From the NCBI GenBank assembly GCA_041940305.1, contig JBGTSJ010000001.1, positions 62,001 to 126,000 on the forward strand: a stretch of 64,000 bases of DNA. The letters are read 5' to 3'. This DNA comes from JBGTSJ01 sp041940305 (GTDB lineage Bacteria > Planctomycetota > Planctomycetia > Planctomycetales > Planctomycetaceae). The position numbers were made by a program, and so were the translations under genes. The notes below the pieces were generated by a model. That model was not told where the DNA came from, did no database searches, and saw only the letters and a program-made list of their open reading frames with translations. Numbering within the stretch: the stretch's first letter is position 1; every line of letters starts with the position of its first letter. Positions 38,730 through 48,248 of the stretch are shown piece after piece.

Positions 38730-38755
38730 TCCGCTACATAGGGACGCCATGAGTG

Positions 38756-38857
38756 GGCGACTCGCTCCGCCGAGTCGCGCGCAACAGGGCTTACTCCCGG
38801 TCAACGTCGATGCGCGAACAGGGCTCTCTCGCTCCACTCGCGGAGCGAGTGGACTAC
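38756..38857. repeat. Two-hairpin dispersed repeat, copy 2
   Basis: It begins GGCGACTCGCTCCGCCGAGTCGC and ends CCACTCGCGGAGCGAGTGG plus ACTAC, as at 24141-24241. It lies between the 626-aa gene and the following membrane-protein gene, ending 21 bases before that start codon. Confidence 0.8.
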
Positions 38858-38878
38858 TCAGGAGACGGATGCCGTTCG

Positions 38879-39535
38879 ATGGGCGTGTGGGAGTTTCTCA
38901 CGAAGGAGCGAGGGATCGGCAGCGCGGCGTTTCGATGGAACGAGCCGTCGCTGTACCGGATCCGCCTGCGGTCCGACCTGTTCACACGGCTGGCGATTGT
39001 CGCCGCGGCCTGGCTGGCGGCGACCGGCATCCTGCTGGTGCTGTTCGCCTTCAACCAGGACCCGCCCGGCATCTGGCTGGCATTCGGGCTGGGACTAGTC
39101 ATCGGACTCGGGCCGGCGCTGCTGCTGACGATGCTGGGACGCAACCATGTCGCGGGACGGATCCGGCTGGATGACGAGGGGGTCCACCGCCAGCGGACGT
39201 ACGCGTCGTTCTCATCGCAGTGGTCGGAATGGACGGACTGGCCGTATGAGACGATCCGGCGCTGCGAGATCGTGCCGCCCCAGGTGGTGGGGCAGGTGTT
39301 CGCCTTGATGCTGCTCTCGATTGATGAGGAGACCGACGTCATCGCCGTCCCGCCCAGGATCGAACTCAAGCAACTCGCCGGGTATCTCTCGAAGCAGGGG
39401 GTGGCGGTTTCGACCGGCAAAGCGGTCCCGCGGCGCTATCTTGCGCCGCTGAATGTGATGACGGCGGTGGTGATGGCTGGGATCGCGGCGGTGCTGTTTG
39501 CGGGCGGGCTGGCGACGTATCTGATGAAGACGTGA
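38879..39535 (+). CDS. Membrane protein with three predicted segments
   Basis: A 218-aa protein with a hydrophobic hairpin at about residues 35-85 (LAIVAAAWLAATGILLVLFA and IWLAFGLGLVIGLGPALLLT) and a C-terminal segment (VMTAVVMAGIAAVLFAGGLA). Between them is a soluble domain of about 100 residues with RIRLDDEGVHRQRTYAS and EWTDWPYETIRRCEIVPP, a pattern seen in bacterial PH-like membrane domains (this is only a resemblance). The ATG at 38879 follows a repeat; an AGGAG lies 13 bases upstream, somewhat far. Function unknown. Confidence 0.7.
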   Translation: MGVWEFLTKERGIGSAAFRWNEPSLYRIRLRSDLFTRLAIVAAAWLAATGILLVLFAFNQDPPGIWLAFGLGLVIGLGPALLLTMLGRNHVAGRIRLDDEGVHRQRTYASFSSQWSEWTDWPYETIRRCEIVPPQVVGQVFALMLLSIDEETDVIAVPPRIELKQLAGYLSKQGVAVSTGKAVPRRYLAPLNVMTAVVMAGIAAVLFAGGLATYLMKT

Positions 39536-39556
39536 GCCATCGGAACGATAGATGGA

Positions 39557-39888
39557 TTACTCCAGCAGGAGCGCCAAGACTGGTTCCTCGCCGGCTTCTG
39601 TTCGCCGGAGGTTGACGAATGCAGCGCAATCAACAAGCGCGGCAAAGACATCGGGCACGCGCTTCTGGAATTCGGCAGTGTGGCGCATGTGAAGAATGGC
39701 CAAATGCCCCGGAGCCGCATTAATCGCCGTCATGCCCGCGCCTTTGTCGTCAAGGCAGGTCATGCAGTCGATACATGCATTCATGTTGCGTCCGTAGAAC
39801 TCTGGGAAGCCAAGCTCCTTCGCAAACACCGTGTGAAAGGATTCCCAGTCGCTGACTCATTGGCGTCGATCTCAATCGTGACGTTCAT
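39557..39888 (-). pseudogene. Barstar-family inhibitor gene with a frameshift
   Basis: From ATG 39888 the frame reads MNVTIEIDANES, then near 39850-39853 a shift of one base in net sense is needed to continue with DWESFHTVFAKELGFPEFYG, RNMNACIDCMTCLDD and a typical barstar C-terminus ending ALLLE. Barstar proteins inhibit barnase-type ribonucleases; the inhibitory FPxFYGRN loop and the D of IDC are kept, but the position of barstar D35 is asparagine and W38 is isoleucine. In-frame stop TGA upstream blocks the C-terminal frame, although a GTG at 39829 could start a 90-aa remnant. No barnase-like gene is adjacent. A sequencing error remains possible. Confidence 0.72.
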
Positions 39889-39939
39889 TGCAACGGCCCC
39901 GACGATCGCTGGAACGGTGTCTATCCAGGCTTTCTTTAC

Positions 39940-41460
39940 CTACGCCAATCCATACAGCGGCCCGAACTTTCCGTGCAGGTGCCGCAGCAGCGGCTCGGCT
40001 GAGAGCGGGGCGCCGGTGATGCGCTGGGCGAGGTCGGCGGCGCGGAAATGCAGGCCGCGGTGGTGCACGTTATCGTTCAGCCACTGTTTGAGCGGGGCGA
40101 ACTCGCCGCGGGCGAACATTTCGTGCAGGTCTCCCAGCTGCGACTGCGCGGCCTCGAACAGCTGCGCGGCGTAGAGGTTGCCGAGGGTGTACGTGGGGAA
40201 GTAACCGATCAGTCCGGCGCTCCAGTGAATGTCCTGCATGCAGCCGAGCGCGTCGCTGGGGGGCGTCATGCCGAAGTAGCGGTTGAAGGTTTCGTTCCAG
40301 ACGCCGGGCAGGTCGGCCGGAGCGAGGTCGCCGCCGATGAGGGGCTGCTCCAGTTCAAACCGCAGCATGATGTGCAGGTTGTACGTCACTTCATCCGCCT
40401 CGACGCGGATCCACGAGGGGCGCACGTCGTTCACAGCGGCGTAGAAGTCGTCGAGCGGCACACCGGACAGCGCTTCGGGAAACGCGGACTGCGCCGGTTT
40501 GTAGAAGTGGTTCCAGAACGCATGGCTGCGGCCGACCAGGTTCTCCCACATCCGCGACTGCGACTCGTGGATGCCGAGCGACGCCGCCACGCCGAGAGCC
40601 GTGCCGAAATGCTCGTGCGGCAGCCCCTGCTCGTAGATGCCGTGTCCCGCCTCGTGCAGCGTGCCAAAGAACGCGCCGGGAAAGTGCCGTTCGTTGTAGC
40701 GCGTCGTGAGCCGGCAGTCCCCCGGGCCGATCCCGCTGCAGAAGGGATGCGCCGCTTCGTCGAGGCGTCCGGATTCGAAATCGAAGCCGATGGCGCGTGC
40801 GGCGTCGAGTGAAAACGTCCGCTGGGCGTCGACGGGGTACCGCCGCTCCAGGATGGAAACATTCGGCTGCTTGCCGGACGAGGCAATGGCCGCGACGAGC
40901 TGGACGAGTTGATCGCGGAGTGGTCCGAAGACGCCGCGAATCTGCTCGGAGGTGGCGCCGATCTCATATTCGTCGAGCAGCGCATCGTATTTCACTCCGG
41001 TCGAGCTGCCGACGACGTCCGCCTCCTCCCGCTTGAGGGCGACCACCTTCTCCAGCCACGGGAGAAACTTTTGAAAGTCGTTCTGTTTGCGCGCCGCGAC
41101 CCACGCCTGCTGCGAGAGCGTGACGGTGCGGGACATCTCCTCGACCAGCCGCCGCGGCATCTTGACGGCCCTGTCGTAGCTGCGGCGTGCTTCGCGAACG
41201 ACAGCTGCGCGAGGTGAGTCGGCTCCCCCCAGAGCATCGACGTCACTCAGGCCGTCCAGCAATTCGCCGATGCGCGGGGCTGTCGCCTTCTCATGCGTCA
41301 TGCCGGCGAGGAGGGCCAGTTGCTCTGCCCTGTGAGCGGCCCCGTTCGGAGGCAGATAGGTCTGCTCGTCCCAACTCAACAGGCTGCCACAGGAGCCAAG
41401 CAGCGCCACGTGACGAAGAGACTGGACGAGTTCGGCGTAACGTTCGTCTACGGCGGGCAT
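39940..41460 (-). CDS. Metallocarboxypeptidase of family M32 (Taq carboxypeptidase type)
   Basis: A 506-aa protein, the family length. All signatures are present: AAHPF with HPF at 238-240, GTLHEAGHGIYEQGL with the zinc HExxH at 269-273, GIHESQSRMWEN with the third ligand E299, and VEADEVTYNLHIMLRFELE. M32 enzymes release C-terminal amino acids from peptides in the cytoplasm, usually with broad specificity. ATG 41460 (MPAVDERYAELVQ) is chosen because the 107 upstream codons run through a palindromic repeat and are not family-like. No operon partner. Confidence 0.93.
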   Translation of the reverse strand: MPAVDERYAELVQSLRHVALLGSCGSLLSWDEQTYLPPNGAAHRAEQLALLAGMTHEKATAPRIGELLDGLSDVDALGGADSPRAAVVREARRSYDRAVKMPRRLVEEMSRTVTLSQQAWVAARKQNDFQKFLPWLEKVVALKREEADVVGSSTGVKYDALLDEYEIGATSEQIRGVFGPLRDQLVQLVAAIASSGKQPNVSILERRYPVDAQRTFSLDAARAIGFDFESGRLDEAAHPFCSGIGPGDCRLTTRYNERHFPGAFFGTLHEAGHGIYEQGLPHEHFGTALGVAASLGIHESQSRMWENLVGRSHAFWNHFYKPAQSAFPEALSGVPLDDFYAAVNDVRPSWIRVEADEVTYNLHIMLRFELEQPLIGGDLAPADLPGVWNETFNRYFGMTPPSDALGCMQDIHWSAGLIGYFPTYTLGNLYAAQLFEAAQSQLGDLHEMFARGEFAPLKQWLNDNVHHRGLHFRAADLAQRITGAPLSAEPLLRHLHGKFGPLYGLA

Positions 41461-41651
41461 GGAGTTTTTCAATTTGCGAGATCGGCAGTGTTTCGCCCAT
41501 GGGCCCGAAGTCTGGCGACTTCCGCTACATATGGCGTTCACGCGCTGAAAGTGGAGTGATTGTAGACCACACGGATTGGCGTACAACCGGAGCCGTTCTG
41601 GATGGCAAGCCGGCGGATCGGCAGCGTCCAGCGCACGGAGCAACAGGGGAG

Positions 41652-41726
41652 ACGCGCAAAGGCGCGAAGGCGCAAAGACCTCGCGGCGGGCTTCATTCCC
41701 TGCTTTGCGCCTTCGCGCCTTTGCGC
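41652..41726. repeat. Perfect 25-bp inverted repeat
   Basis: CGCGCAAAGGCGCGAAGGCG plus CAAAG (41652-41676) and its exact inverse (41702-41726) flank a 25-base centre. Each arm is itself made of three GCGCAAAG/GCGCGAAG units. It lies between the divergent M32 gene and the small helical protein gene. Confidence 0.85.
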
Positions 41727-41857
41727 GACCTCGTATTGCGAAATCGCGGAGCGAACGTGTGGAGGGGAGGGAGACGATCACTTCATTGTGTCGTCGGACC
41801 GGATTCGTTTCGCTACGATCCGGGCGCCCGTAACAAACTCAGCGATGGATCGAAGCG

Positions 41858-42145
41858 ATGCCCGAGCGCGAATACACGAAATACCAGCAGAAGGTGATCT
41901 CCCGGTACTACGACAACCGGGAGCAGATCGATGAGCAACGGCTGAGCGAGCTGGTGACCAGCCTGTACCTGGCGACGACCGACAAGCAGAAGAAGAAGCT
42001 CTGGGAATCGGCCGACGACGTGATGATGCGGTTGAAGGTCCCGCAGTCGCGGGTGGAGCATGTGCTCGAGAAGAAGGATCCGGCAATCCTGGCGGAGGTG
42101 GTGAAGGACCTGCAGGCCGGGAAGATCAAGCGCGAGGGGAAGTAG
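41858..42145 (+). CDS. Small helical hypothetical protein (95 aa)
   Basis: A 95-aa acidic/basic helical protein: MPEREYTKYQQKVISRYYDN, then EQRLSELVTSLYLATTDKQK, KKLWESADDVMMRL and RVEHVLEKKDPAILAEVVKD. There are no membrane segments or cysteines. The clean, long coding frame with a well-placed ATG and the lysine-rich C-terminus suggest a true conserved planctomycete protein of unknown function. It is followed at 42198 by a disrupted gene. Confidence 0.75.
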   Translation: MPEREYTKYQQKVISRYYDNREQIDEQRLSELVTSLYLATTDKQKKKLWESADDVMMRLKVPQSRVEHVLEKKDPAILAEVVKDLQAGKIKREGK

Positions 42146-42197
42146 GCTCTTGCACTCGACGCAGATAATTGTTGGGGCATCCCAGGCGGGCACCACA

Positions 42198-42776
42198 ATG
42201 AACGTCGAACTCTGGGAGTCGATTGATCGGAACCTGCGATCCAATGCGGTCGACGCGGCCGCGGCCGAATTGGAAGCAAGGCTTCGCGCGACACAGTCCG
42301 ATCGATTCACTGCACTCACAGCGACACGGTTTACGAACCCGCCCGAGGACGTTCGCTCGTTCATTGATGAATTCCTGGAGGAATGCGAACCGGAACTCAC
42401 CGTGCGCGCGATCTACCTGGAAATGAACGGGTTCGACATCAATTACGGTCGCTGGTGTTTCGATTCGTTTGCGTATGACACGTACTGTGACGATCCCGAT
42501 GATCTGGACTGGCTGTCCGACTGGTAGTCAGACTTTTACCCTCAGTACACGCTCTCCGGCCTGGAGCAGACGCAGGACGACTTCCGCTGGTACATGGAAA
42601 ACGAGATTTACAAACAGGGAACTCATGAGGCGGCGCAGGAGATCGCGACGTTGCTCGTCATGGTGCGCTTCGTGCAGTTGATCAAGTCCGCGCTGGCGAC
42701 AGGTCCGTTGTCCCGTTCAGTACCTGTACTGGCCACTGCCCACGATTTCGACATCGTAGGGCGATTCATGGCATAG
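42198..42776 (+). pseudogene. Hypothetical gene split by an in-frame amber codon
   Basis: ATG 42198 opens a frame (MNVELWESIDRNLRSNAVDA ... FDSFAYDTYCDDPDDLDWLS, then DW) that meets TAG at 42525-42527. The same frame then continues without interruption for 82 codons: SDFYPQYTLSGLEQTQDDFR, WYMENEIYKQGTHEAAQEIA, ending DIVGRFMA and TAG at 42774. The join DW-stop-SDFYP reads as one protein, so a CAG-to-TAG change is likely. The full product would be about 192 residues. No family is recognised. Other explanations are a suppressor tRNA or two separate small proteins. Confidence 0.6.
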
Positions 42777-42808
42777 GGCGCAGAATAGGCTTCGCGCCCG
42801 GTGCCCGT

Positions 42809-44110
42809 TCACACGCGGACGCGCTCCTCGGAAAGTTCAGGTAGCAGCGATTCGCGTTCCTGGGCCATTTCAGACTCGGCGTTTTCCACGTCTTCCACCG
42901 GCATCGCCGCATCGTCGTCCTGGACGCGGAATTTCAGCGCCGCGTAGACGAGCAGAGTGGTGAACATGCAGGCCGCCGTGGCGATGTACATCAGGCTGAA
43001 GCCGTGGCGTTCGATGACTCCTCCCATGATGGGGGCGGAGATCATGGTGCCCAGGTCCACGAAGGCGAGCGTGATCGTGGTGCCGGTGCCGCGGTATTCC
43101 GTCGGAAAGGCACCGGCGCCGAGCGACACCACGCAGGGGAACAGCAGTGCGTGACCGAAGCCGCAGCACATCGACGGCAGGATGAAGCCCCAGTCGCTGT
43201 GCACAGGGATTAACAGGAGATAGCCCGCCGTGTGGCCGAGCAGTCCGAGCATGAGCATGCGATGGCGGCCCATCGCCTGGCTCCAGGTGCGGCTGACCCA
43301 GCGGAATGTGAAGGCGGAGACGGCATAGCCGGTGAAGAACGTGCCGATGCCGCTGAGGTTGTGCAGTGTGGCGTAGCGGGTGAGGAAGACGGTGGTCACG
43401 CTGAAGCCGAGGCCCATCATCAGGGCGACGAGCACCACCGGTCCCGGCCAGTAGCGGAAGATGAGCTGGTGGACTCCGGGGCCGAGGGTGGGCCTGGGCA
43501 CGCCGTCCTTGCGGGTCAGCCAGGCGACGATTCCGAAGTAGGCGGCGCCGAGGACGGCCGTTATGGTGAACAGGATCACGAACAGCCGGTGAGGGTCGGC
43601 GATGATCCGGAACAGCAGGTCCCCGAGCTGCGTGCCGGTGACCATGCCGACGAATCCGCTGGAACCGAGGCTGCCGATGACCTCCGTCCGGCGATGCGGC
43701 GGCACCTGGTTCTGAATGTGGTAGATGGAGCAGGCGAACATGCTGGCCATGCCGGCCGTGAACAGGGCGCGGGCCGTATAGACCAGCGGGCCCAGCCGGT
43801 CCGAGACCACGAACAGGCCGCAACCGGCGACGAACACCAGCGAACTGATGGTCCAGACGCGGCGGACGCCAATCCCGTCGATGGCCTGTCCAAGCACGAG
43901 CCGCACGACGAGGGAGCCGATTAGCCCCACGCGGACGATCTGACCGGTGATCGATTCCGTCCCCCCCAGGAACTGGACGAACTCGGCGAAACGGAAGGTG
44001 AGGGCGTTGGCGGCGACGAGCAGCAGATTGGCCGCGTAGGCCAGCCAGAAGGCGCGATTGTAGATCGTTGCCGAGTCGGAGTCGGCCTGGACGGTCGGAA
44101 TGGTGGACAT
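42809..44110 (-). CDS. Major facilitator superfamily transporter
   Basis: A 433-aa integral membrane protein with twelve predicted segments. After MSTIPTVQADSDSATIYNRA the first segment is FWLAYAANLLLVAANALTFR. The A-motif-like loop is GQAIDGIGVRRVWTISSLVF, and VPPHRRTEVIGSLGSSGFVG and FPTEYRGTGTTITLAFVDLG are typical of drug or sugar MFS porters. The C-terminal tail is acidic. The substrate is not identifiable. ATG 44110 is preferred to 44230. An extended -10 box lies on the minus strand upstream. Confidence 0.87.
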   Translation of the reverse strand: MSTIPTVQADSDSATIYNRAFWLAYAANLLLVAANALTFRFAEFVQFLGGTESITGQIVRVGLIGSLVVRLVLGQAIDGIGVRRVWTISSLVFVAGCGLFVVSDRLGPLVYTARALFTAGMASMFACSIYHIQNQVPPHRRTEVIGSLGSSGFVGMVTGTQLGDLLFRIIADPHRLFVILFTITAVLGAAYFGIVAWLTRKDGVPRPTLGPGVHQLIFRYWPGPVVLVALMMGLGFSVTTVFLTRYATLHNLSGIGTFFTGYAVSAFTFRWVSRTWSQAMGRHRMLMLGLLGHTAGYLLLIPVHSDWGFILPSMCCGFGHALLFPCVVSLGAGAFPTEYRGTGTTITLAFVDLGTMISAPIMGGVIERHGFSLMYIATAACMFTTLLVYAALKFRVQDDDAAMPVEDVENAESEMAQERESLLPELSEERVRV

Positions 44111-44250
44111 CGGGCAGTGGGCCGCGGCGGATGAGAGGGACTCACTCGACGGGCCGGGCAGGCGCTTCGCGCGGAAGCGTGGGGCAGCGGGTGAACCGTC
44201 CGGAGGCCTCCCGGACAATTCGGCGGACACCGCAGGGGCGCGGCAGGTTC

Positions 44251-44259
44251 ATTCTAGCA
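44251..44259 (-). promoter_or_regulatory. Extended -10 box upstream of the MFS gene
   Basis: On the minus strand TGCTAGAAT (44259-44251) fits the TGnTANAAT extended -10 pattern, without a clear -35. It is about 140 bases before ATG 44110. Confidence 0.35.
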
Positions 44260-44394
44260 GGGTGGGCGTAGGGTGCTACCGGCGATTCCTTCGTCGCGAT
44301 GTGCACGGCCCGATTCCCGTTCGGCGGAAAACTGTGGCCGGTGGGGGAGGTTTCTTCATTTACGACCTTTGCAAGCTCCCGATAAATTGCAAGA

Positions 44395-44958
44395 ATGGCG
44401 CAGGTTTGCGGCGGGTCGCAAAAACTGAACATGACGTACGTTCCGCCGCATCCGGCGGTTGACGAGCGAGCGATGCCCGAGCAGGGCCAGCAATTCGATC
44501 TGCGAAAGCTGTTCACGACGACCACGGTCAGCGAACTGGCGATTGGCTATGTGCTGACAGTCGACGTCGGACAGACTGCGGAAGAGGCAGCGGTGACGAT
44601 GCGCGCCGTCAGCCACGGCAGCGCACTGGTGTGCGACGGCGAAGAGCTGGTCGGCATCATCACCGAGCGTGACCTGCTCAAGCTGATTGCCGACGACGAT
44701 CGTTACCGCGCGCCGCTTCGCGAGGTCATGACGGCCAAGCCGCAGACCATCGCGCAGGACGACACCCTGCTGGAAGCGGTGCGCTGGATGGATCAGGGAG
44801 GCTACCGGCGGCTGCCGGTCGTCGATGCTCAAGGGCGGCCGATCGGCATCGTGGACGTGAAGTCGGTCGTGTCGTTTCTTGTCGATCAGATACCCTCGAC
44901 GATCTATAACCAGGCGTCGTGCGATCTGTCGTCGGTCCGCCAGCGGGAAGGGGCGTAA
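44395..44958 (+). CDS. Tandem-CBS-domain protein upstream of korA
   Basis: A 187-aa protein with two CBS domains: residues about 47-103 (VSELAIGYVLTVDVGQTAEE, SALVCDGEELVGIITERDLL) and 110-170 (VMTAKPQTIAQDDTLLEAVR, YRRLPVVDAQGRPIGIVDVK). Tandem CBS pairs usually bind adenine nucleotides. Starts 44395, 44431 (MTYVPP) and 44473 (MPEQGQ) are all possible; a -35/-10 like pair (TTGCAA, AAGAAT) overlaps the first, which argues for one of the later ATGs. The gene precedes korA by 103 bases and probably belongs to the same regulatory unit, giving energy-state sensing to the oxidoreductase. Confidence 0.85.
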   Translation: MAQVCGGSQKLNMTYVPPHPAVDERAMPEQGQQFDLRKLFTTTTVSELAIGYVLTVDVGQTAEEAAVTMRAVSHGSALVCDGEELVGIITERDLLKLIADDDRYRAPLREVMTAKPQTIAQDDTLLEAVRWMDQGGYRRLPVVDAQGRPIGIVDVKSVVSFLVDQIPSTIYNQASCDLSSVRQREGA

Positions 44959-45061
44959 TTCAGCTGGGAGCCGCAGGCGACCGGGTCAAGGGCGGCCGCA
45001 CCGGGAGGTCCGGCCTACACACAACACTCGATTCTGGCGACAGCCGGGAGTGCAGCAGCGA

Positions 45062-46954
45062 ATGGCAGCTACGGAAACGGAAACAGTTCAGCCCCAGGCC
45101 GCGTCGGCGGATCTCAAGCCGGTTGAGAACGTGGACACGGTGGTGATTCGGTTCTGCGGGGACTCCGGCGACGGTATGCAGCTGGTCGGCACGCAGTTCA
45201 CCAACGTCTCGGCCGCATTCGGCAACGACGTCAGCACGCTCCCCGATTTCCCCGCCGAGATCCGCGCCCCGGCCGGGTCGCTCGCGGGGGTCAGCGGCTA
45301 TCAGCTCTGCTTCTCGAGCAACGACGTCTACACCCCCGGCGACGAGGTGGACACGCTCGTCGCCATGAACCCGGCGGCGCTGAAGACCAACCTCGCCGAC
45401 CTGAAGCGCGGCGGCACGCTGATCGTCAACGAGGACGCGTTCGACCGCAGCAGCCTGAGCAAGGCGCATTACGACACCAACCCGCTCTCCGAGGGGGACT
45501 CGCTGCAGGCGTATCGCGTCCACAAGGTGCCGATGACGCGGCTGACGCGCGACTCGGTGGACGGACTCGGCCTGTCGCAGCGCGAGGCCGATCGCTGCAA
45601 AAACTTCTTCGCCCTCGGCCTGGTCACCTGGCTGTACGACCGGGACCGCAAGCCGACCGAGGACTGGATCACCGCCAAGTTTTCCAAGAATCCGTCGATC
45701 GCCGAAGCCAACCTGCGGGCCCTCCGGGCGGGGTTCAATTACGGGTTCTCGACCGAGTCGTTCACTGTCCACTACGAAGTCGCCCCCGCGAAGCTCGCGC
45801 CGGGACGGTACCGCAAGATCACGGGGAACGAGGCGGTCGCAATGGGGATGGCGACCGCGGCCAAACTTTCCGGAAAGACGCTGTTCTACGGCGGTTACCC
45901 GATCACCCCCGCCAGCGACATCCTGCACGAACTGTCGCGCCTGAAGAATTTCGGCGTTCGCACCTTCCAGGCGGAGGACGAGATCGCGGCGATCACGTCG
46001 ATCATCGGGGCCGCGTTCGGCGGCGCATTGGCGGTGACGGCCAGCAGCGGTCCCGGCATCGCGCTCAAAGGGGAAGGCATTGGTCTGGGAGTGATGACCG
46101 AGCTGCCCATGGTCATCGTCAACGTGCAGCGCGGCGGTCCGAGCACGGGACTGCCGACCAAGACCGAGCAGTCGGACCTGTTCCTCAGCATGTTCGGCCG
46201 CAACGGCGACTGCCCGATGCCGCTGGTGGCCGCGCAGTCTCCCGGCGACTGCTTCTACATGATCCAGGAGGCGCTGCGCATCGCCGTCGAGTTCATGACG
46301 CCGGTCTTCCTGCTGACGGACGGCTACATCGCCAACGGGGCCGAACCCTGGCGGATTCCGGACGTCTCGGAACTCAAGCCGATCAAGGTCGAACACCCGG
46401 CCGAGCCGAACGGCAACGGGGACGGTTACTTGCCGTATCTGCGGGATGAGACGCTCAAGCGGCCGTGGGCGATTCCGGGCACGCCGGGGCTGGAGCATCG
46501 CATCGGTGGTCTCGAGAAGTCGAACATCACCGGCAACGTTGCGTACGACCCGGGCAACCACCAGGGGATGACCGATATCCGCCGGCAGAAAGTCGCGAAC
46601 ATCGCCGAGTCGATCCCGCTGCAGTCGGTCAACGGACCGGAATCTGGCGACCTGCTCGTCGTGAGCTGGGGCGGGACGTACGGCGCCGTGTGGACCGCGG
46701 TGCAGCACTGCCAGAGGAAGGGGCAGTCCGTCGCCCACTGCCACCTGCGGTATCTGAACCCGTTTCCCAAGAACCTCGGCGAGATCTTCAAGCGTTACAA
46801 GAAGGTCCTCGTCCCGGAACTCAATACCGGACAGTTGCGCTTCGTTCTGCGTGGGACGTACCTCGTGGACGCCGCCGGCCTCACCAAGGTCCAGGGCAAA
46901 CCGTTCCTGGTGAGCGAGATCGTGGACAAGATCGACGAGATGCTGAAGACCTAA
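45062..46954 (+). CDS. korA: 2-oxoglutarate/2-oxoacid:ferredoxin oxidoreductase, fused gamma-alpha subunit
   Basis: A 630-aa subunit. The N-terminal 200 residues are the gamma domain (VVIRFCGDSGDGMQLVGTQF, VSTLPDFPAEIRAPAGSLAG). The alpha part follows with ITGNEAVAMGMATAAKLSGK, FYGGYPITPASDILHELSR, FQAEDEIAAITSIIGAAFGG, TASSGPGIALKGEGIGLGVM and NVQRGGPSTGLPTKTEQSDL, which bind CoA and the 2-oxoacid. C-terminal HCHLRYLNPFPKNL and PELNTGQL are also standard. With KorB it would oxidise 2-oxoglutarate (or a similar 2-oxoacid) to acyl-CoA, reducing ferredoxin. ATG 45062 (MAATETETVQ) is chosen. No separate delta (ferredoxin) subunit is nearby. Confidence 0.93.
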   Translation: MAATETETVQPQAASADLKPVENVDTVVIRFCGDSGDGMQLVGTQFTNVSAAFGNDVSTLPDFPAEIRAPAGSLAGVSGYQLCFSSNDVYTPGDEVDTLVAMNPAALKTNLADLKRGGTLIVNEDAFDRSSLSKAHYDTNPLSEGDSLQAYRVHKVPMTRLTRDSVDGLGLSQREADRCKNFFALGLVTWLYDRDRKPTEDWITAKFSKNPSIAEANLRALRAGFNYGFSTESFTVHYEVAPAKLAPGRYRKITGNEAVAMGMATAAKLSGKTLFYGGYPITPASDILHELSRLKNFGVRTFQAEDEIAAITSIIGAAFGGALAVTASSGPGIALKGEGIGLGVMTELPMVIVNVQRGGPSTGLPTKTEQSDLFLSMFGRNGDCPMPLVAAQSPGDCFYMIQEALRIAVEFMTPVFLLTDGYIANGAEPWRIPDVSELKPIKVEHPAEPNGNGDGYLPYLRDETLKRPWAIPGTPGLEHRIGGLEKSNITGNVAYDPGNHQGMTDIRRQKVANIAESIPLQSVNGPESGDLLVVSWGGTYGAVWTAVQHCQRKGQSVAHCHLRYLNPFPKNLGEIFKRYKKVLVPELNTGQLRFVLRGTYLVDAAGLTKVQGKPFLVSEIVDKIDEMLKT

Positions 46955-47008
46955 TGAGGTTCTGCTCGCCGGGCGACTGAGTGGCGAAGCAGAGCTTCGG
47001 GAGAGTGC

Positions 47009-47031
47009 GTTCCCATGCAGAGCTGGGGAAC
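47009..47031. repeat. Short hairpin GTTCCC...GGGGAAC between korA and korB
   Basis: GTTCCC (47009-47014) and GGGAAC (47026-47031) flank ATGCAGAGCTG. It lies in the 177-bp gap between the two subunit genes, which could reduce read-through or stabilise the korA mRNA end. Confidence 0.5.
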
Positions 47032-47131
47032 GAGGACGACACACTCTCAATTGACGTAACACACTGCATTCCTCATCACGACCGAACCGACAGCATCTGA
47101 AATCTCAAATCTGAGATCTCAAAATTCAGCC

Positions 47132-48154
<1,023 letters not shown>

Positions 48155-48156
48155 CA

Positions 48157-48243
48157 AGGGCTGAGGGTCAAGGGCGCAGGGCCGGGAATCACACCGGCTC
48201 GCAACGCTTGTCCCTGAACCCTGAACCCTGGCCCCTTAGCCCT
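48157..48243. repeat. AGGGCTGAGGG-type inverted repeat after korB
   Basis: The left arm AGGGCTGAGGGTCAAGGGCG and the right arm CCCTGAACCCTGAACCCTGG plus CCCCTTAGCCCT are imperfect inverted repeats of 7-nt units. It fills the gap between korB and the zinc-ribbon CBS gene. Confidence 0.7.
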
Positions 48244-48248
48244 CCCGC

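Noticed and set aside
44960..47062. 700-codon minus-strand frame opposite korA
   Set aside because: Despite its length it has no recognisable domain and lies entirely opposite a well-conserved oxidoreductase subunit.
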